Assembly (NCBI GenBank): GCA_963665545.2
Contig: CAXXKZ010000004.1
Span: 248,001-312,000, forward strand
Origin: G963665545 sp963665545
GTDB lineage: Bacteria; Pseudomonadota; Gammaproteobacteria; Xanthomonadales; SZUA-36
DNA: 64,000 nucleotides
Direction: 5' to 3'
How positions within the stretch are numbered: the stretch's first letter is position 1; the number at the start of each line of letters is the position of its first letter. Made by a program: the position numbers and the translations under genes. The notes beneath the pieces were generated by a model that searched no databases, was not told the DNA's origin, and was given only the letters and a program-made list of their open reading frames with translations. Positions 36,577-45,241 of the stretch are shown here, one piece after another.

Positions 36577-38559
36577 TCACCAGGTCTTTGCCGGGTAGTC
36601 GATGGGCTTCGGCGGCGGCCAGGGAAACCCGGCCTCGTCAATGAGGGCCTTGTAGTTTGGCGCGGCATCTAGATCAAACGGTGCGCCGCAAAAGCAGAGA
36701 AATACGGCAGTACTGATCACGACCGCACTTCCAGGGTACGCGTCGATCCGGGCGGCCGCTTCGTTGGCCCTTTCACGTTCCCCAATAACCGCGGCAACGA
36801 CAATTGAAGAAAGATCATCCGTGTCGGATCCGGACCAGTAGTCGTTAGCCATTTGCCGTGCAAGCGCGGGATCACCTGCCAATGCCTCCCACAATATTTG
36901 CCGGTCATACGTCATCCTACTTCCGTCCGTCCCTGGGCCAGGCGCGCCGTGATCGTCGGCATTGCCAGATGCGAGCAGCGCCCAGTAACGCCCGTCTTCC
37001 AAAGACACATGGCTGAGCCCCTTGTAATTTGCTTCTGCAATTGTTCGCAAAGCAGCCTCGGAATCACCCGACCAAATGAGTGACCATGCCAGTTGGAAAC
37101 TGGCGCTAGTGTCCATAGGATTGCACCTAATCGCTTCTCGTAATTTCGCGACTGATTGGTTGGCCCAACCGAAATAGGCGATTAACGAGGTCCAGTTCAT
37201 TTGCGGGCACCCGCCGGGCTGCAGGGCCTTCTCTATTCGGACAGATAGACCAGCCCATTCCTCACTAAACAGTGTTCTCTCGAGATCGAGAATGTCCCGT
37301 TGGTTTCCGGCAGACGATAATTTTACGGCCAGGTCATATTCCTCACGCAATGCTGCAAGGGTCTCCTGTAACTCACCCGGATAATTCTCATCACGAAAGC
37401 CCGCCGCGATTTCAAAGACGATGTGGCCTCTAAGGTCCGCTTTCATCAATCGCGCCATCGTGAGACCCGGAGCGGCCTCGAGTGCGCGCTCGAAATTCGC
37501 ATTGGCAGCCACCAGAGCGTCCGACATGCTCATACTGTGGTGTGCCGTTACCCACGCCTCCTGCCCTTTCTGGTAGGCGATGAATGCTTCTACATCATGT
37601 ATGCCGGCGCTGCGCATCACATCGCGCGCAGCGTCATCGAGCACGACGCCCAGCACTTCTGCGATACTTTCGGCGATGTCTTGCTGAACTGCGAAAACGT
37701 CACCACGCGTTCGATCGTAGGTTTGCGACCACAGGTGAACGTCATCCGATGCACGGATCAGCTGCGCTGCAATGCGGAGGCGGTCCCCGTCGCGGCGCAC
37801 CGAACCCTCGACGACATGCGCCACTCCGAGAAGGGAAGCAATTTCAGGAACAAGGAGATTTTGCCCTTTGAAAAAGAAGGAGGATGTTCGTGCCGTTACC
37901 CGCAATTCGGGCAACTGCGCGAGCGAGTTCAGGATTTCTTCTGTTAGGCCGTCAGCAAAGTAGCCATCGTCCTCGCCTGGCGACAGTGGTACAAATGGCA
38001 GCACTGCGATGGATTTGTCGTCAACCTCTTCGGCAGGATGAAGCGGGGCTTGGTCAAGCACGTAGTTATCCAAAACAAGATAGAGGATAGTTGCGACCAT
38101 CAATCCAATTACGACAAAGTTAAGTTTACGGCGAGAGTCATGGGTCATCATCCTGGAGCGATCAACGTCCTGTTCTGGATTCAAGCCGTCGAACGCGCGA
38201 TTTCGAACCATGGGGCTAAAAACCGGGACATAGTGGCCCTTCGGCACCTCGATTCGTACGGAATCGCCCTGGCCTTCGCCATCGTAATATTCTCTCAATT
38301 TTGAGCGCAATCGACTCGCCTCAACGCGCACAATCGAGTCGATATTCGGATCGAAAGATTCATCCTTCTCAAAAACCTCGATATCCAGCGTGAACTCTTT
38401 GAGCTCGTCCGCCCGGTCTTCTAGCTGCGCGTTTACGATGAAGTTGAGAAATGCCCTCATTCGATTGGATAAGGCAAATAACTTGCTCGCGAGTATCCGA
38501 TCGCGCTGTGCGCGGACCTGTTCGGCGGTTGGCTTAGAGGCTGGAAGATTTTGAGCCAT
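36577..38559 (-). CDS. TolB-like/TPR protein with N-terminal helical regulator-like domain
   Basis: A 660-residue protein of a large poorly defined family. The N-terminal region (about residues 12-115) has FALSNRMRAFLNFIVNAQLE and DSIVRVEASRLRSKLREYY, a pattern seen in adenylate-cyclase-like and CadC-like proteins of Proteobacteria. A single membrane helix follows (FVVIGLMVATILYLVLDNYV). Then comes a TolB-N-like/FlgO-like segment (SIAVLPFVPLSPGEDDGYFA, ELRVTARTSSFFFKG, VVEGSVRRDGDRLRI, about 185-310) and TPR-like helices to the end. It probably senses or assembles in the envelope with a cytosolic N-terminus. The substrate or target is unknown. Confidence 0.8.
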   Translation of the reverse strand: MAQNLPASKPTAEQVRAQRDRILASKLFALSNRMRAFLNFIVNAQLEDRADELKEFTLDIEVFEKDESFDPNIDSIVRVEASRLRSKLREYYDGEGQGDSVRIEVPKGHYVPVFSPMVRNRAFDGLNPEQDVDRSRMMTHDSRRKLNFVVIGLMVATILYLVLDNYVLDQAPLHPAEEVDDKSIAVLPFVPLSPGEDDGYFADGLTEEILNSLAQLPELRVTARTSSFFFKGQNLLVPEIASLLGVAHVVEGSVRRDGDRLRIAAQLIRASDDVHLWSQTYDRTRGDVFAVQQDIAESIAEVLGVVLDDAARDVMRSAGIHDVEAFIAYQKGQEAWVTAHHSMSMSDALVAANANFERALEAAPGLTMARLMKADLRGHIVFEIAAGFRDENYPGELQETLAALREEYDLAVKLSSAGNQRDILDLERTLFSEEWAGLSVRIEKALQPGGCPQMNWTSLIAYFGWANQSVAKLREAIRCNPMDTSASFQLAWSLIWSGDSEAALRTIAEANYKGLSHVSLEDGRYWALLASGNADDHGAPGPGTDGSRMTYDRQILWEALAGDPALARQMANDYWSGSDTDDLSSIVVAAVIGERERANEAAARIDAYPGSAVVISTAVFLCFCGAPFDLDAAPNYKALIDEAGFPWPPPKPIDYPAKTW

Positions 38560-38874
38560 TTTCCAATTGTACGCTGTTGACTCGGCTATTGAGCCGAAGC
38601 GGGGCTTTGAAAATTTGTTGAGAGAGAGGGATTACCGGGCACATCCTTGCGCCCGGCCCTTCGGGTTCGCTTGGTTGGAGATTCTTGATTTGTCGTTTGT
38701 TGGGAAAATCAAGCGTAGAATCGAATTCCGTGTGGGCATTTGTTTGGTGTTGGTCGCTTCTGGCGACCCCAAATTGACGTCTATGCTGTGTATACTCAAC
38801 GTGATGCGTAAGTCTGGTGCAGCGTGGATGAATCTGGCTGAAGGCAGGCTATAGGGAGCAGCTTGGTAAGCACT
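38560..38874. other. 315-bp spacer without a convincing gene
   Basis: A 95-codon frame at 38567-38854 looks non-coding: low-complexity composition and no family resemblance. GCCCGGCCCTTCGGGTTCGC near 38650 can form a small hairpin. Promoters for the divergent TolB/TPR and methyltransferase genes should be here. Confidence 0.45.
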
Positions 38875-39537
38875 ATGGCCCGAGAACGACAGTATAGTCA
38901 GCACCTCTCTGTGGGTGAATTGCAATCGATCACGCGCAAGACCCTCCGGCATTATGATGAGAACGCTTTCAGTTATTTCGAGGGCACAAAAGAGCATGAT
39001 GTTATGCAAAACATAAATGCTCTTTTAGCCGAGATATCAGGCTCACCCCCGTACCGCATCCTCGATTTTGGTTGTGGACCGGGTCGTGACCTGATCCAAT
39101 TTATGGCACTGGGACACGAACCAATGGGGCTGGACGGCTCACCGGCATTCGTTGCCATGGCGCGGCAAAGTTCTGGTTGTGACGTACTCCTGCAAGACTT
39201 TCTTTCGCTCGACTTACCCGCTTTGCATTTCGACGGAGTCTTTGCCAACGCATCACTGTTTCATGTACCGAGGCAGGAATTAGCCCGTGTATTACAAGCG
39301 CTATGGGAGACGCTTGAACCTCATGGGGTTTTGTTTGCGTCGAATCCACGCGGCAATAACCACGAGGGATGGAGTAATAGTCGTTATGGATGTTTTCACG
39401 ATCTAGAGCAGTGGCACAGCTACGTTATAGAAGCGGGTTTTAAGGCACTACAGCACTATTACCGACCACCGGGAAGACCGCGCGACCAGCAACCATGGCT
39501 AGCTACTGTCTGGAGAAAAATCGATGTGGACAAATAA
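38875..39537 (+). CDS. Class I SAM-dependent methyltransferase
   Basis: 220 residues from ATG 38875; the frame opens 12 bases earlier with TTG. The SAM-binding motif I is ILDFGCGPGRDLIQF, motif II GLDGSPAFVAMA, and motif IV FDGVFANASLFHVPR, all within a seven-strand Rossmann-like methyltransferase. The C-terminal part (WHSYVIEAGFKALQHYYRPP) is normal for Methyltransf_11/25 families. The substrate is not evident. It is not EgtD, which has a different and longer architecture. It is followed 39 bp later by a cysteine hydrolase and may form an operon with it. Confidence 0.85.
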   Translation: MARERQYSQHLSVGELQSITRKTLRHYDENAFSYFEGTKEHDVMQNINALLAEISGSPPYRILDFGCGPGRDLIQFMALGHEPMGLDGSPAFVAMARQSSGCDVLLQDFLSLDLPALHFDGVFANASLFHVPRQELARVLQALWETLEPHGVLFASNPRGNNHEGWSNSRYGCFHDLEQWHSYVIEAGFKALQHYYRPPGRPRDQQPWLATVWRKIDVDK

Positions 39538-39576
39538 TCCAGCTTAACCGGAACGTTATACGAAATTGAAATTTCA

Positions 39577-40128
39577 ATGATTAAAGTTGCACTGTTATCT
39601 ATTGATGTTCAAAAGGGTTTAGATGATCCCATTTGGGGAGAAAGGAACAACCCTGGTGCGGAGGCGAAAATTGCTTTGTTATTTTCAGCTTGGCGCAAAA
39701 AAGGATTGCCCATAATCCATATTCAACATTGCTCAATAGAGCCTGATTCGCCGCTCAGAACGGAATTACCCGGCAATGCGTTTAAGGATGAGGCTAAACC
39801 TCTTCCTGGAGAGAAGGTGTTTACGAAGACAGTGAACAGTGCGTTTATCGGTACCGAACTGGAACAGTATCTTCGAGAAAATAACATTGAGTCTCTGGTC
39901 ATTGCAGGGCTAACGACTGACCACTGTGTATCTACTTCGACTCGTATGGCGGGAAACCTTGGGTTTAACGTGACTCTGGTTTCCGATGCAACGGCCACTT
40001 TTGAGCGCAGAGGAGAAGATGGTAGCCATTATTCAGCTGAACAAATTCACAATATCCATCTTGCAAGTTTAAATGGTGAGTTTTGTTCTGTACTGAGCAC
40101 TAATGAAGTGTTGAGTGAAATCGTCTGA
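39577..40128 (+). CDS. Isochorismatase-family cysteine hydrolase
   Basis: A 183-residue cytosolic hydrolase. The catalytic triad reads D10 (LLSIDVQKGL), K84 (VFTKTVNSAF) and C117 (GLTTDHCVST). A cis-peptide region near LVIAGLTTDH fits the family. Members include nicotinamidases, N-carbamoylsarcosine amidases and related enzymes; nothing specific favours one. Length is normal. It shares strand with the methyltransferase and is convergent with selD. Confidence 0.86.
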   Translation: MIKVALLSIDVQKGLDDPIWGERNNPGAEAKIALLFSAWRKKGLPIIHIQHCSIEPDSPLRTELPGNAFKDEAKPLPGEKVFTKTVNSAFIGTELEQYLRENNIESLVIAGLTTDHCVSTSTRMAGNLGFNVTLVSDATATFERRGEDGSHYSAEQIHNIHLASLNGEFCSVLSTNEVLSEIV

Positions 40129-40289
40129 CAATAGGAGTCTCGCTTCCCTCGACTTACCCAACCGGGGCCGGTGGGTCGCCGGCGGCTCCGACCACCAGCC
40201 CAAAAGGGCTCAGGGACCTGGTGTGCCGCATGGTTGGCCAGCTCCGCTTCATCCGGTGTGAAATCAACTAGATATAGTGGTCCGACCCT

Positions 40290-41330
40290 TCACTTCTTCA
40301 CTTCGATCAGTGGTTGACCGTTGTTCTCAATAATCTCGCCGATGCGCCATATCTTTGATTCGCGCTGTTCTGCGAGCTCGATTAGTTGATCTGCGGCGGT
40401 CGGTTCAACGGCGATCAACAATCCCCCGCTTGTTTGTGGGTCGCAAAGGATTTCTTGCTGGGCCTGGTTCAGCGGCGAAATCTTCTCGCCGTAGCTGGCA
40501 AAATTGCGGGCCGTCCCCCCGGGGACGCATCCGAGTTGGCGATACTCTTCTGCCTCTTCGATGACTGGTGTCGCATCGAAATCAATTCGTGCTGCAACGC
40601 CACTGCCTTCGCACACCTCGCAGAGATGTCCCAGCAGACCAAACCCGGTAACGTCCGTCATTGCCGTCACTCCATCAATCTCAGTAATTGCCGGACCGAT
40701 GGAATTGAGTTCACACATGATGTCGCGCGCGAGGTGTTCGTGTTCAGGCTTCAGCAGCCCTTTCTTCTGCGCAGTTGTCAGGATCCCGATACCCAGTGGC
40801 TTGGTCAGAAAAAGCTCATTACCCTGTGTCGCACTGTTGTTTCGTTTGACACGGTCACAGCTCACCAAACCCGTGACCGCCAGCCCGAAGATGGGCTCCG
40901 GTGTATCGATGCTGTGGCCACCGGCCAGCGGAATGCCGGCCTCTTCACATGACTGCCGGCCGCCTTCGACCACCCTGTTTGCCAGCTCCGCACTCAACTT
41001 GTCGATCGGCCATCCAAGAATTGCGATCGCCATCAGCGGCTTGCCACCCATTGCGAAAATATCGCTGATCGCATTTGTTGCAGCGATGCGTCCAAAATCG
41101 AACGCATCATCAACGATCGGGGTGAAGAAATCGGTCGTGCTGATCACCGCCTTGCCGTCACCAATATCAAAGACGGCGGCATCATCACGTGATGCGTTAC
41201 CAACCAGCAGTTCCGCAAAACTCGAGAGAGTCGACTTGCTCTGCAAAATAACGTCCAATACGTCCGGTGAAATCTTGCAACCGCAACCCGCACCATGGCT
41301 GAACTCAGTCAATCTAATGGGATCGTTCAT
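40290..41330 (-). CDS. selD: Selenide, water dikinase (SelD; SenC of the selenoneine locus)
   Basis: 346 residues from ATG 41330 (an upstream start at 41357 would lie in the IS target repeat). It makes selenophosphate from selenide and ATP. The catalytic loop is GAGCGCKIS with C16/C18 and K19. Metal/ATP motifs are AAVFDIGDGKAVISTTDFFT, NAISDIFAMGGKPLMAIA and TDVTGFGLLGHL. It has the ordinary Cys form, with no in-frame TGA. Next to senB and senA it supplies selenophosphate to selenoneine synthesis (senC function). IS256 copy 5 was inserted 28 bp upstream of the start. It separates selD from senB, so the gene may have lost its native transcript. Confidence 0.93.
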   Translation of the reverse strand: MNDPIRLTEFSHGAGCGCKISPDVLDVILQSKSTLSSFAELLVGNASRDDAAVFDIGDGKAVISTTDFFTPIVDDAFDFGRIAATNAISDIFAMGGKPLMAIAILGWPIDKLSAELANRVVEGGRQSCEEAGIPLAGGHSIDTPEPIFGLAVTGLVSCDRVKRNNSATQGNELFLTKPLGIGILTTAQKKGLLKPEHEHLARDIMCELNSIGPAITEIDGVTAMTDVTGFGLLGHLCEVCEGSGVAARIDFDATPVIEEAEEYRQLGCVPGGTARNFASYGEKISPLNQAQQEILCDPQTSGGLLIAVEPTAADQLIELAEQRESKIWRIGEIIENNGQPLIEVKK

Positions 41331-41357
41331 TGTTGTAAGAGTCCCTGCTTCAAGCAA

Positions 41358-42742
41358 GAGCTATTGTCAAATCTGGTGTTTAGCCATTTGATTCAAGCGG
41401 CGACCTGATCAATCTCTTTTACCTCGATCCCATCTTTGAATTTCACCCCCGTAATCACCTTGGCCAGGTAATCAAAGCCGCGTAGCCGGCGCCATTTCTT
41501 TTCCGCACACTGGCTCAATTTGAACATCATATGCAACATGCCATTGCGCGTCAGACAACCTTTGGATCTTTTGGTCTGGTGGCGGATGGTGGCAAAGGTG
41601 GATTCAATCGGGTTGCTGGTCCGGATGCTCTGCCAGTGTTGGGCCGGAAAATCATAAAATGCCAACAGTTCATCCCGATCCTTGAGCAAACAGCTCGTCG
41701 CTTTCGGGTATTTCGCCTCAAAGATCTCAATAAACAAATCAAACGCCTTGTTTGCATCATCCTTGGTTTCCGCCTGCCAGATGGCGTGCAGGGCCTGCTT
41801 GGCTTTGGGTTGTGCGGATTTCGGCAAACAATTCAGTACATTCATGGTCTTGTGCATCCAGCAGCGTTGCTGGCGGCTGGCCGGAAAGATTTCATCCAGC
41901 GCCGCCCAAAAACCCATCGCACCATCACCAATCGCCAGTTGTGGGGCGCTCATGCCGCGCGACTTCAGATTCAGCAACACCTCACGCCAACTCTGAGTCG
42001 ATTCTCGCACCCCGTCCTCAATCGCCAGAAAATGTTTTTCGCCGCGTTCATTGACACCAATGATCACCAGCGCGCAGAGCTTGGCATCCTCCGCCCGCAG
42101 CCCACTGTAGACACCATCAGCCCAGACATACACCCACCGGTCCTGTCCCAGGCGACGCTGGCTCCACGCTCGATATTCCTCCGCCCATACCTGTTTCAGG
42201 CGGGATACCGTGCTGGCCGACAGACCCTGTGCCTGCGGGCCCACCAGTACCCGCAACGCCTCAGCCATCTCACCGCTGGATACCCCTTTGAGGTACAACC
42301 ACGGAATGGCTGCCTCGAAAGTCGCTGTCTTGCGCACATATGGCGGCACCAGCACCGACTGAAAACTCACTGCTTCACCGGTCTTCGAGCGCACCTTGGG
42401 AATTCTCACCCGGATCGGTCCCAGGCCGGTCTGCAACTCACGTTCTGGCAGGTAACCGTTGCGCACCACACCGGCATGACCTGATTCGGTACGCCAATCC
42501 TGATACTTGGCCAGCAGCTCCTGGACTTCACTTTCCACCGCTTCGGCGAGCAGCTTCCGGGCGCCTTCTTTGAGCAATTCGGTCAACGGATCGGCACTGA
42601 TTGCTCGACGTTCCAGTTCAATAACATTATTCTTGTTCATAGTGGCGTATCTCCTTTGGTTGCTTTGAAGTTTGGTAACAACAAATCAACCAGATACGCC
42701 GCTTTTTTTCAACTGCTCAAACACCAGATTCGATCATAACTC
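41358..42742 (-). mobile_element. IS256-family element, copy 5 (1385 bp)
   Basis: The target duplication is 9 bp, TTCAAGCAA (41349-41357 and 42743-42751). It lies between selD and senB in the selenoneine locus, in the same orientation as both, so outward reading from the transposase may drive selD. Without it the original senB-selD gap was 118 bp. Confidence 0.95.
41393..42640 (-). CDS. IS256-family transposase, copy 5
   Basis: As copy 4 (same silent base), plus R355Q nine residues after catalytic E346 (TIRHQTKRSK). The frame is intact. Confidence 0.95.
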   Translation of the reverse strand: MNKNNVIELERRAISADPLTELLKEGARKLLAEAVESEVQELLAKYQDWRTESGHAGVVRNGYLPERELQTGLGPIRVRIPKVRSKTGEAVSFQSVLVPPYVRKTATFEAAIPWLYLKGVSSGEMAEALRVLVGPQAQGLSASTVSRLKQVWAEEYRAWSQRRLGQDRWVYVWADGVYSGLRAEDAKLCALVIIGVNERGEKHFLAIEDGVRESTQSWREVLLNLKSRGMSAPQLAIGDGAMGFWAALDEIFPASRQQRCWMHKTMNVLNCLPKSAQPKAKQALHAIWQAETKDDANKAFDLFIEIFEAKYPKATSCLLKDRDELLAFYDFPAQHWQSIRTSNPIESTFATIRHQTKRSKGCLTRNGMLHMMFKLSQCAEKKWRRLRGFDYLAKVITGVKFKDGIEVKEIDQVAA

Positions 42743-42842
42743 TTCAAGCAACAGCTGATAGCTTAGTTTCGACCCTTAATTCTTGCAATAGTTTTCAAAC
42801 GCAATTCTGAGGCGAAACAGCGCCCCGTTCATGCTTGCCTCG

Positions 42843-43805
42843 TCACCGTTGTCTTGCGACCGAATTGACTATGCGGATCAGCTCGGCCTGCTCGCGGTCT
42901 CGCTGAAACAGCGGTTCGAGGATTCGCCTGTGGCGTGCCAGGCTGCTGAGATACAAAGGCTCCGTTTCCGCACGATGCAGCAGACGTGCCAACGCTACGT
43001 CATCGCCAACCGGGAAGTAACCGGGGTAATCGCTCCCTAGAAGACCGATGTTTCCAGGGATGTCGCTGGCGATCACTGGCACGCCAGCGACGATGGCTTC
43101 GGACACCACGTTGGCGCCACCTTCCTGCCTGGAACTGATTACCATCAGCCGGGTTTTCGCCAGCTCACGGCGCACTCGCCACGGCGGTACTTCACCAAGC
43201 CACCGGTAACGGGGGTTCATATCCATCTCAGCAACGGCCTCGTTCGCAAATTCGGCAGAGTGAGCCTTACCTATATGAATGACCCGTAGCCGCGAATCTG
43301 CGGGCAGATGTCTCGCGGCCAGGGCCGCCCTGAACGGGTCCTTCACAGCGCGCAGGTGGCCAATGACACAGATATCGAAGTTGCGTCCGGCCAGGCTTCG
43401 CGGGCCCGGCAACGGCAAAGCGGATTGGCGGACCACATGGAGCTTACTCCTGAGCTGCGCGGGCAGCTCCTTGCCGATGAGATCGTGCAGGCAGATCAGC
43501 GCGTCCGCCATCTGCAGCGAGCGGAGCGTGGTTTCCGGATGTGATTTCAAGAACGTATTAACGTCGGTGCCGCCGAGACATACCAGCAACGGCCCTTTCG
43601 GAAAGCGTTCGCGGTAGCGCGAAATCGCGGCCGCGCTGCGCCATGCGTGAATAGCAATCAGCACATCGACGGTTTCGCCAGCGTAATCGATATCGATGCG
43701 CACGCGGTGGCCCGCCTCACGCAACATTCCGGCCCAGCGAAGCGCCGTGGTTCGGTTGCCGCTACTGGACTGTTTTTTTTCCGGTGTGATTAGGCTAATC
43801 TTCAA
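42843..43805 (-). CDS. senB: Selenosugar synthase SenB (TIGR04348-type glycosyltransferase)
   Basis: A 320-residue GT-B glycosyltransferase. The start is a TTG at 43805, placed by a perfect AGGAGGA ribosome binding site five bases upstream. Motifs include SLITPEKKQSSSGNRTTALR at the N-terminus, VLIAIHAWRSA, the donor-site SSRQEGGANVVSEAIVAGVP and DIPGNIGLLG. This pattern and the direct partnership with an EgtB-like gene and selD match SenB. That enzyme couples selenophosphate with a UDP-sugar to give a 1-seleno-sugar. It is divergent from senA with 27 bp between the two starts. Confidence 0.88.
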   Translation of the reverse strand: MKISLITPEKKQSSSGNRTTALRWAGMLREAGHRVRIDIDYAGETVDVLIAIHAWRSAAAISRYRERFPKGPLLVCLGGTDVNTFLKSHPETTLRSLQMADALICLHDLIGKELPAQLRSKLHVVRQSALPLPGPRSLAGRNFDICVIGHLRAVKDPFRAALAARHLPADSRLRVIHIGKAHSAEFANEAVAEMDMNPRYRWLGEVPPWRVRRELAKTRLMVISSRQEGGANVVSEAIVAGVPVIASDIPGNIGLLGSDYPGYFPVGDDVALARLLHRAETEPLYLSSLARHRRILEPLFQRDREQAELIRIVNSVARQR

Positions 43806-43832
43806 CTACATCCTCCTGCCACGGAATTTCTC
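43806..43832. promoter_or_regulatory. 27-bp gap between divergent senB and senA, with both ribosome binding sites
   Basis: It holds the senB Shine-Dalgarno (AGGAGGA on the minus strand, 43811-43817) and a weaker senA site (ACGGAA, 43821-43826, six bases before ATG 43833). There is no room for two promoters. Each gene must be transcribed from a promoter inside the other gene or further away, so the transcripts overlap at their 5' ends. Confidence 0.75.
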
Positions 43833-45149
43833 ATGACCGCGCCGGTTAGTACCGCACATTTGATCGAGGCCATGCAAGACGCCCGAAGCCGAACCCTGGA
43901 ATTGGTCGGCGACCTGGACGACGAGCAATTGATGGGTCCCAGGCTGGCTTCCGTCAACCCGTTGCGTTGGGAAATTGCTCACGTCGCCCATTTTTACGAA
44001 TATTTTATCCTTCGTCAGCTCTACCAATACAAGTCCGTACTCGGCGAGAGGGCCGACCAACTCTACGATTCCATTAAAGTCGCGCATGATCTCAGGTGGG
44101 ACCTGCCGCTGCTCACTCGCGCCGAGACGTTAGCGTACATGCAGGCAGTTCTCGATCGGCTGGCTGAGCGGCTCGATCGTGGCATGGCGACGGAGCAAGA
44201 CAGTTTCATTTATCAGTTTGGTATCTTCCACGAGGACATGCACACTGAAGCTTTTCTGTGGGCTCGCCAGACGCTGGCCTATGCGACGCCGAACCTGGCA
44301 GTTGCGGCGGACGTGACGGTCGAACGGGCTGCCGGGCCCTGTCCGGGATGGGCCGAAGTCCCGGGCGGTGAGTTCCTGCTGGGCGCACCCAAAGACGCGC
44401 CGTTTCTGTTCGATAATGAGAAATGGGCCCATCCGGTAACCATTGAGCCCTTTGAGATCGCCAAGGCACCTGTCACCAACCGGGACTTTCAGGCCTTTGT
44501 CGATGATGCTGGCTACTGCAACAAAGCGTTCTGGCATACCGATGGCTGGAAGTGGCGGAAGCAAAAGGGCGCGGAGCACCCGGTGTATTGGTTACCCGAT
44601 GGACCCTGTCGTTGGCAGTTGAGACAGTTCGACCAGACATTGCCGTTGCCACCTGACGAGCCCGTTGTTCATGTCAGCTGGTATGAGGCCGATGCCTATT
44701 GCCGCTGGTCAGGACTGCGACTGCCGACGGAAGCCGAATGGGAAGTGGCTGCGCTCGGCGAGCCTGCCACGGATGGCACTCTGGCCGCGACCAAAAGGCG
44801 CTACCCCTGGGGCGAGACGCCACCAGATCCTGCCCGCGCCAACCTCGATGGCCGGGCATTGGCGCCGATCAGCGTCGCAGCACTACCGGCCGGTGACAGC
44901 GCTTTCGGTTGCCGCCAAATGCTCGGCAATGTCTGGGAATGGACAGCCGGCACTTTCGACGCGTTCCCGGGCTTTTCGCCCGATGCCTACAAAGAATATT
45001 CGATGATGTTATTCGGCGATACCAAAGTGCTGCGCGGCGGCGCCTGGACAACCCGTTCCCGGATGATCCACGGCACCTACCGAAACTACTTCGAGCCCCA
45101 TCGGCACGACGTATTCGCCGGATTCCGGACTTGCAGGGTCGGACCTTGA
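43833..45149 (+). CDS. senA: Selenoneine synthase SenA (EgtB-like iron enzyme)
   Basis: A 438-residue non-haem iron oxidase related to the ergothioneine enzyme EgtB. The N-terminal DinB-like part carries the iron ligands, H50/H53 (EIAHVAHF) and H133/H137 with E139 (FHEDMHTE). The C-terminal FGE-sulfatase-like part (about 172-438) has WAEVPGGEFLLGA, VSWYEADAYCRWSGLRLPTE, MLGNVWEWTAG and LRGGAWTTRS. SenA joins the selenosugar from SenB to hercynine to form a C-Se bond, then selenoneine. Adjacent senB and selD support Sen over plain ergothioneine function. No egtD for hercynine is in the window. Confidence 0.87.
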   Translation: MTAPVSTAHLIEAMQDARSRTLELVGDLDDEQLMGPRLASVNPLRWEIAHVAHFYEYFILRQLYQYKSVLGERADQLYDSIKVAHDLRWDLPLLTRAETLAYMQAVLDRLAERLDRGMATEQDSFIYQFGIFHEDMHTEAFLWARQTLAYATPNLAVAADVTVERAAGPCPGWAEVPGGEFLLGAPKDAPFLFDNEKWAHPVTIEPFEIAKAPVTNRDFQAFVDDAGYCNKAFWHTDGWKWRKQKGAEHPVYWLPDGPCRWQLRQFDQTLPLPPDEPVVHVSWYEADAYCRWSGLRLPTEAEWEVAALGEPATDGTLAATKRRYPWGETPPDPARANLDGRALAPISVAALPAGDSAFGCRQMLGNVWEWTAGTFDAFPGFSPDAYKEYSMMLFGDTKVLRGGAWTTRSRMIHGTYRNYFEPHRHDVFAGFRTCRVGP

Positions 45150-45154
45150 GCAAT

Positions 45155-45223
45155 AAAGGTCTTGAAATCAATCACATTACTCATTTTCCATCTTCCTCAA
45201 CTGCTTCTGTTTCTCAGCGATTT
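45155..45223. repeat. 69-bp direct repeat, left copy
   Basis: Identical to 51985-52053. It begins six bases after the senA stop and contains the 3' end of the coiled-coil gene that is complete at 52007-52216. Weaker similarity continues about ten bases beyond. It marks the left edge of a 6.8-kb polysaccharide segment. Confidence 0.93.
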
Positions 45224-45241
45224 CCTAGCGCAACTCCACCT

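Noticed and set aside
38567..38854. 95-codon frame upstream of the methyltransferase
   Set aside because: Irregular composition and no similarity; it lies in the divergent promoter region.
40139..40289. Possible tRNA-Sec (selC) next to selD
   Set aside because: Hairpins (GCCCAAAAGGGC and a GC-rich stem) are present, but no acceptor/T-arm pattern or TCA anticodon loop can be folded.
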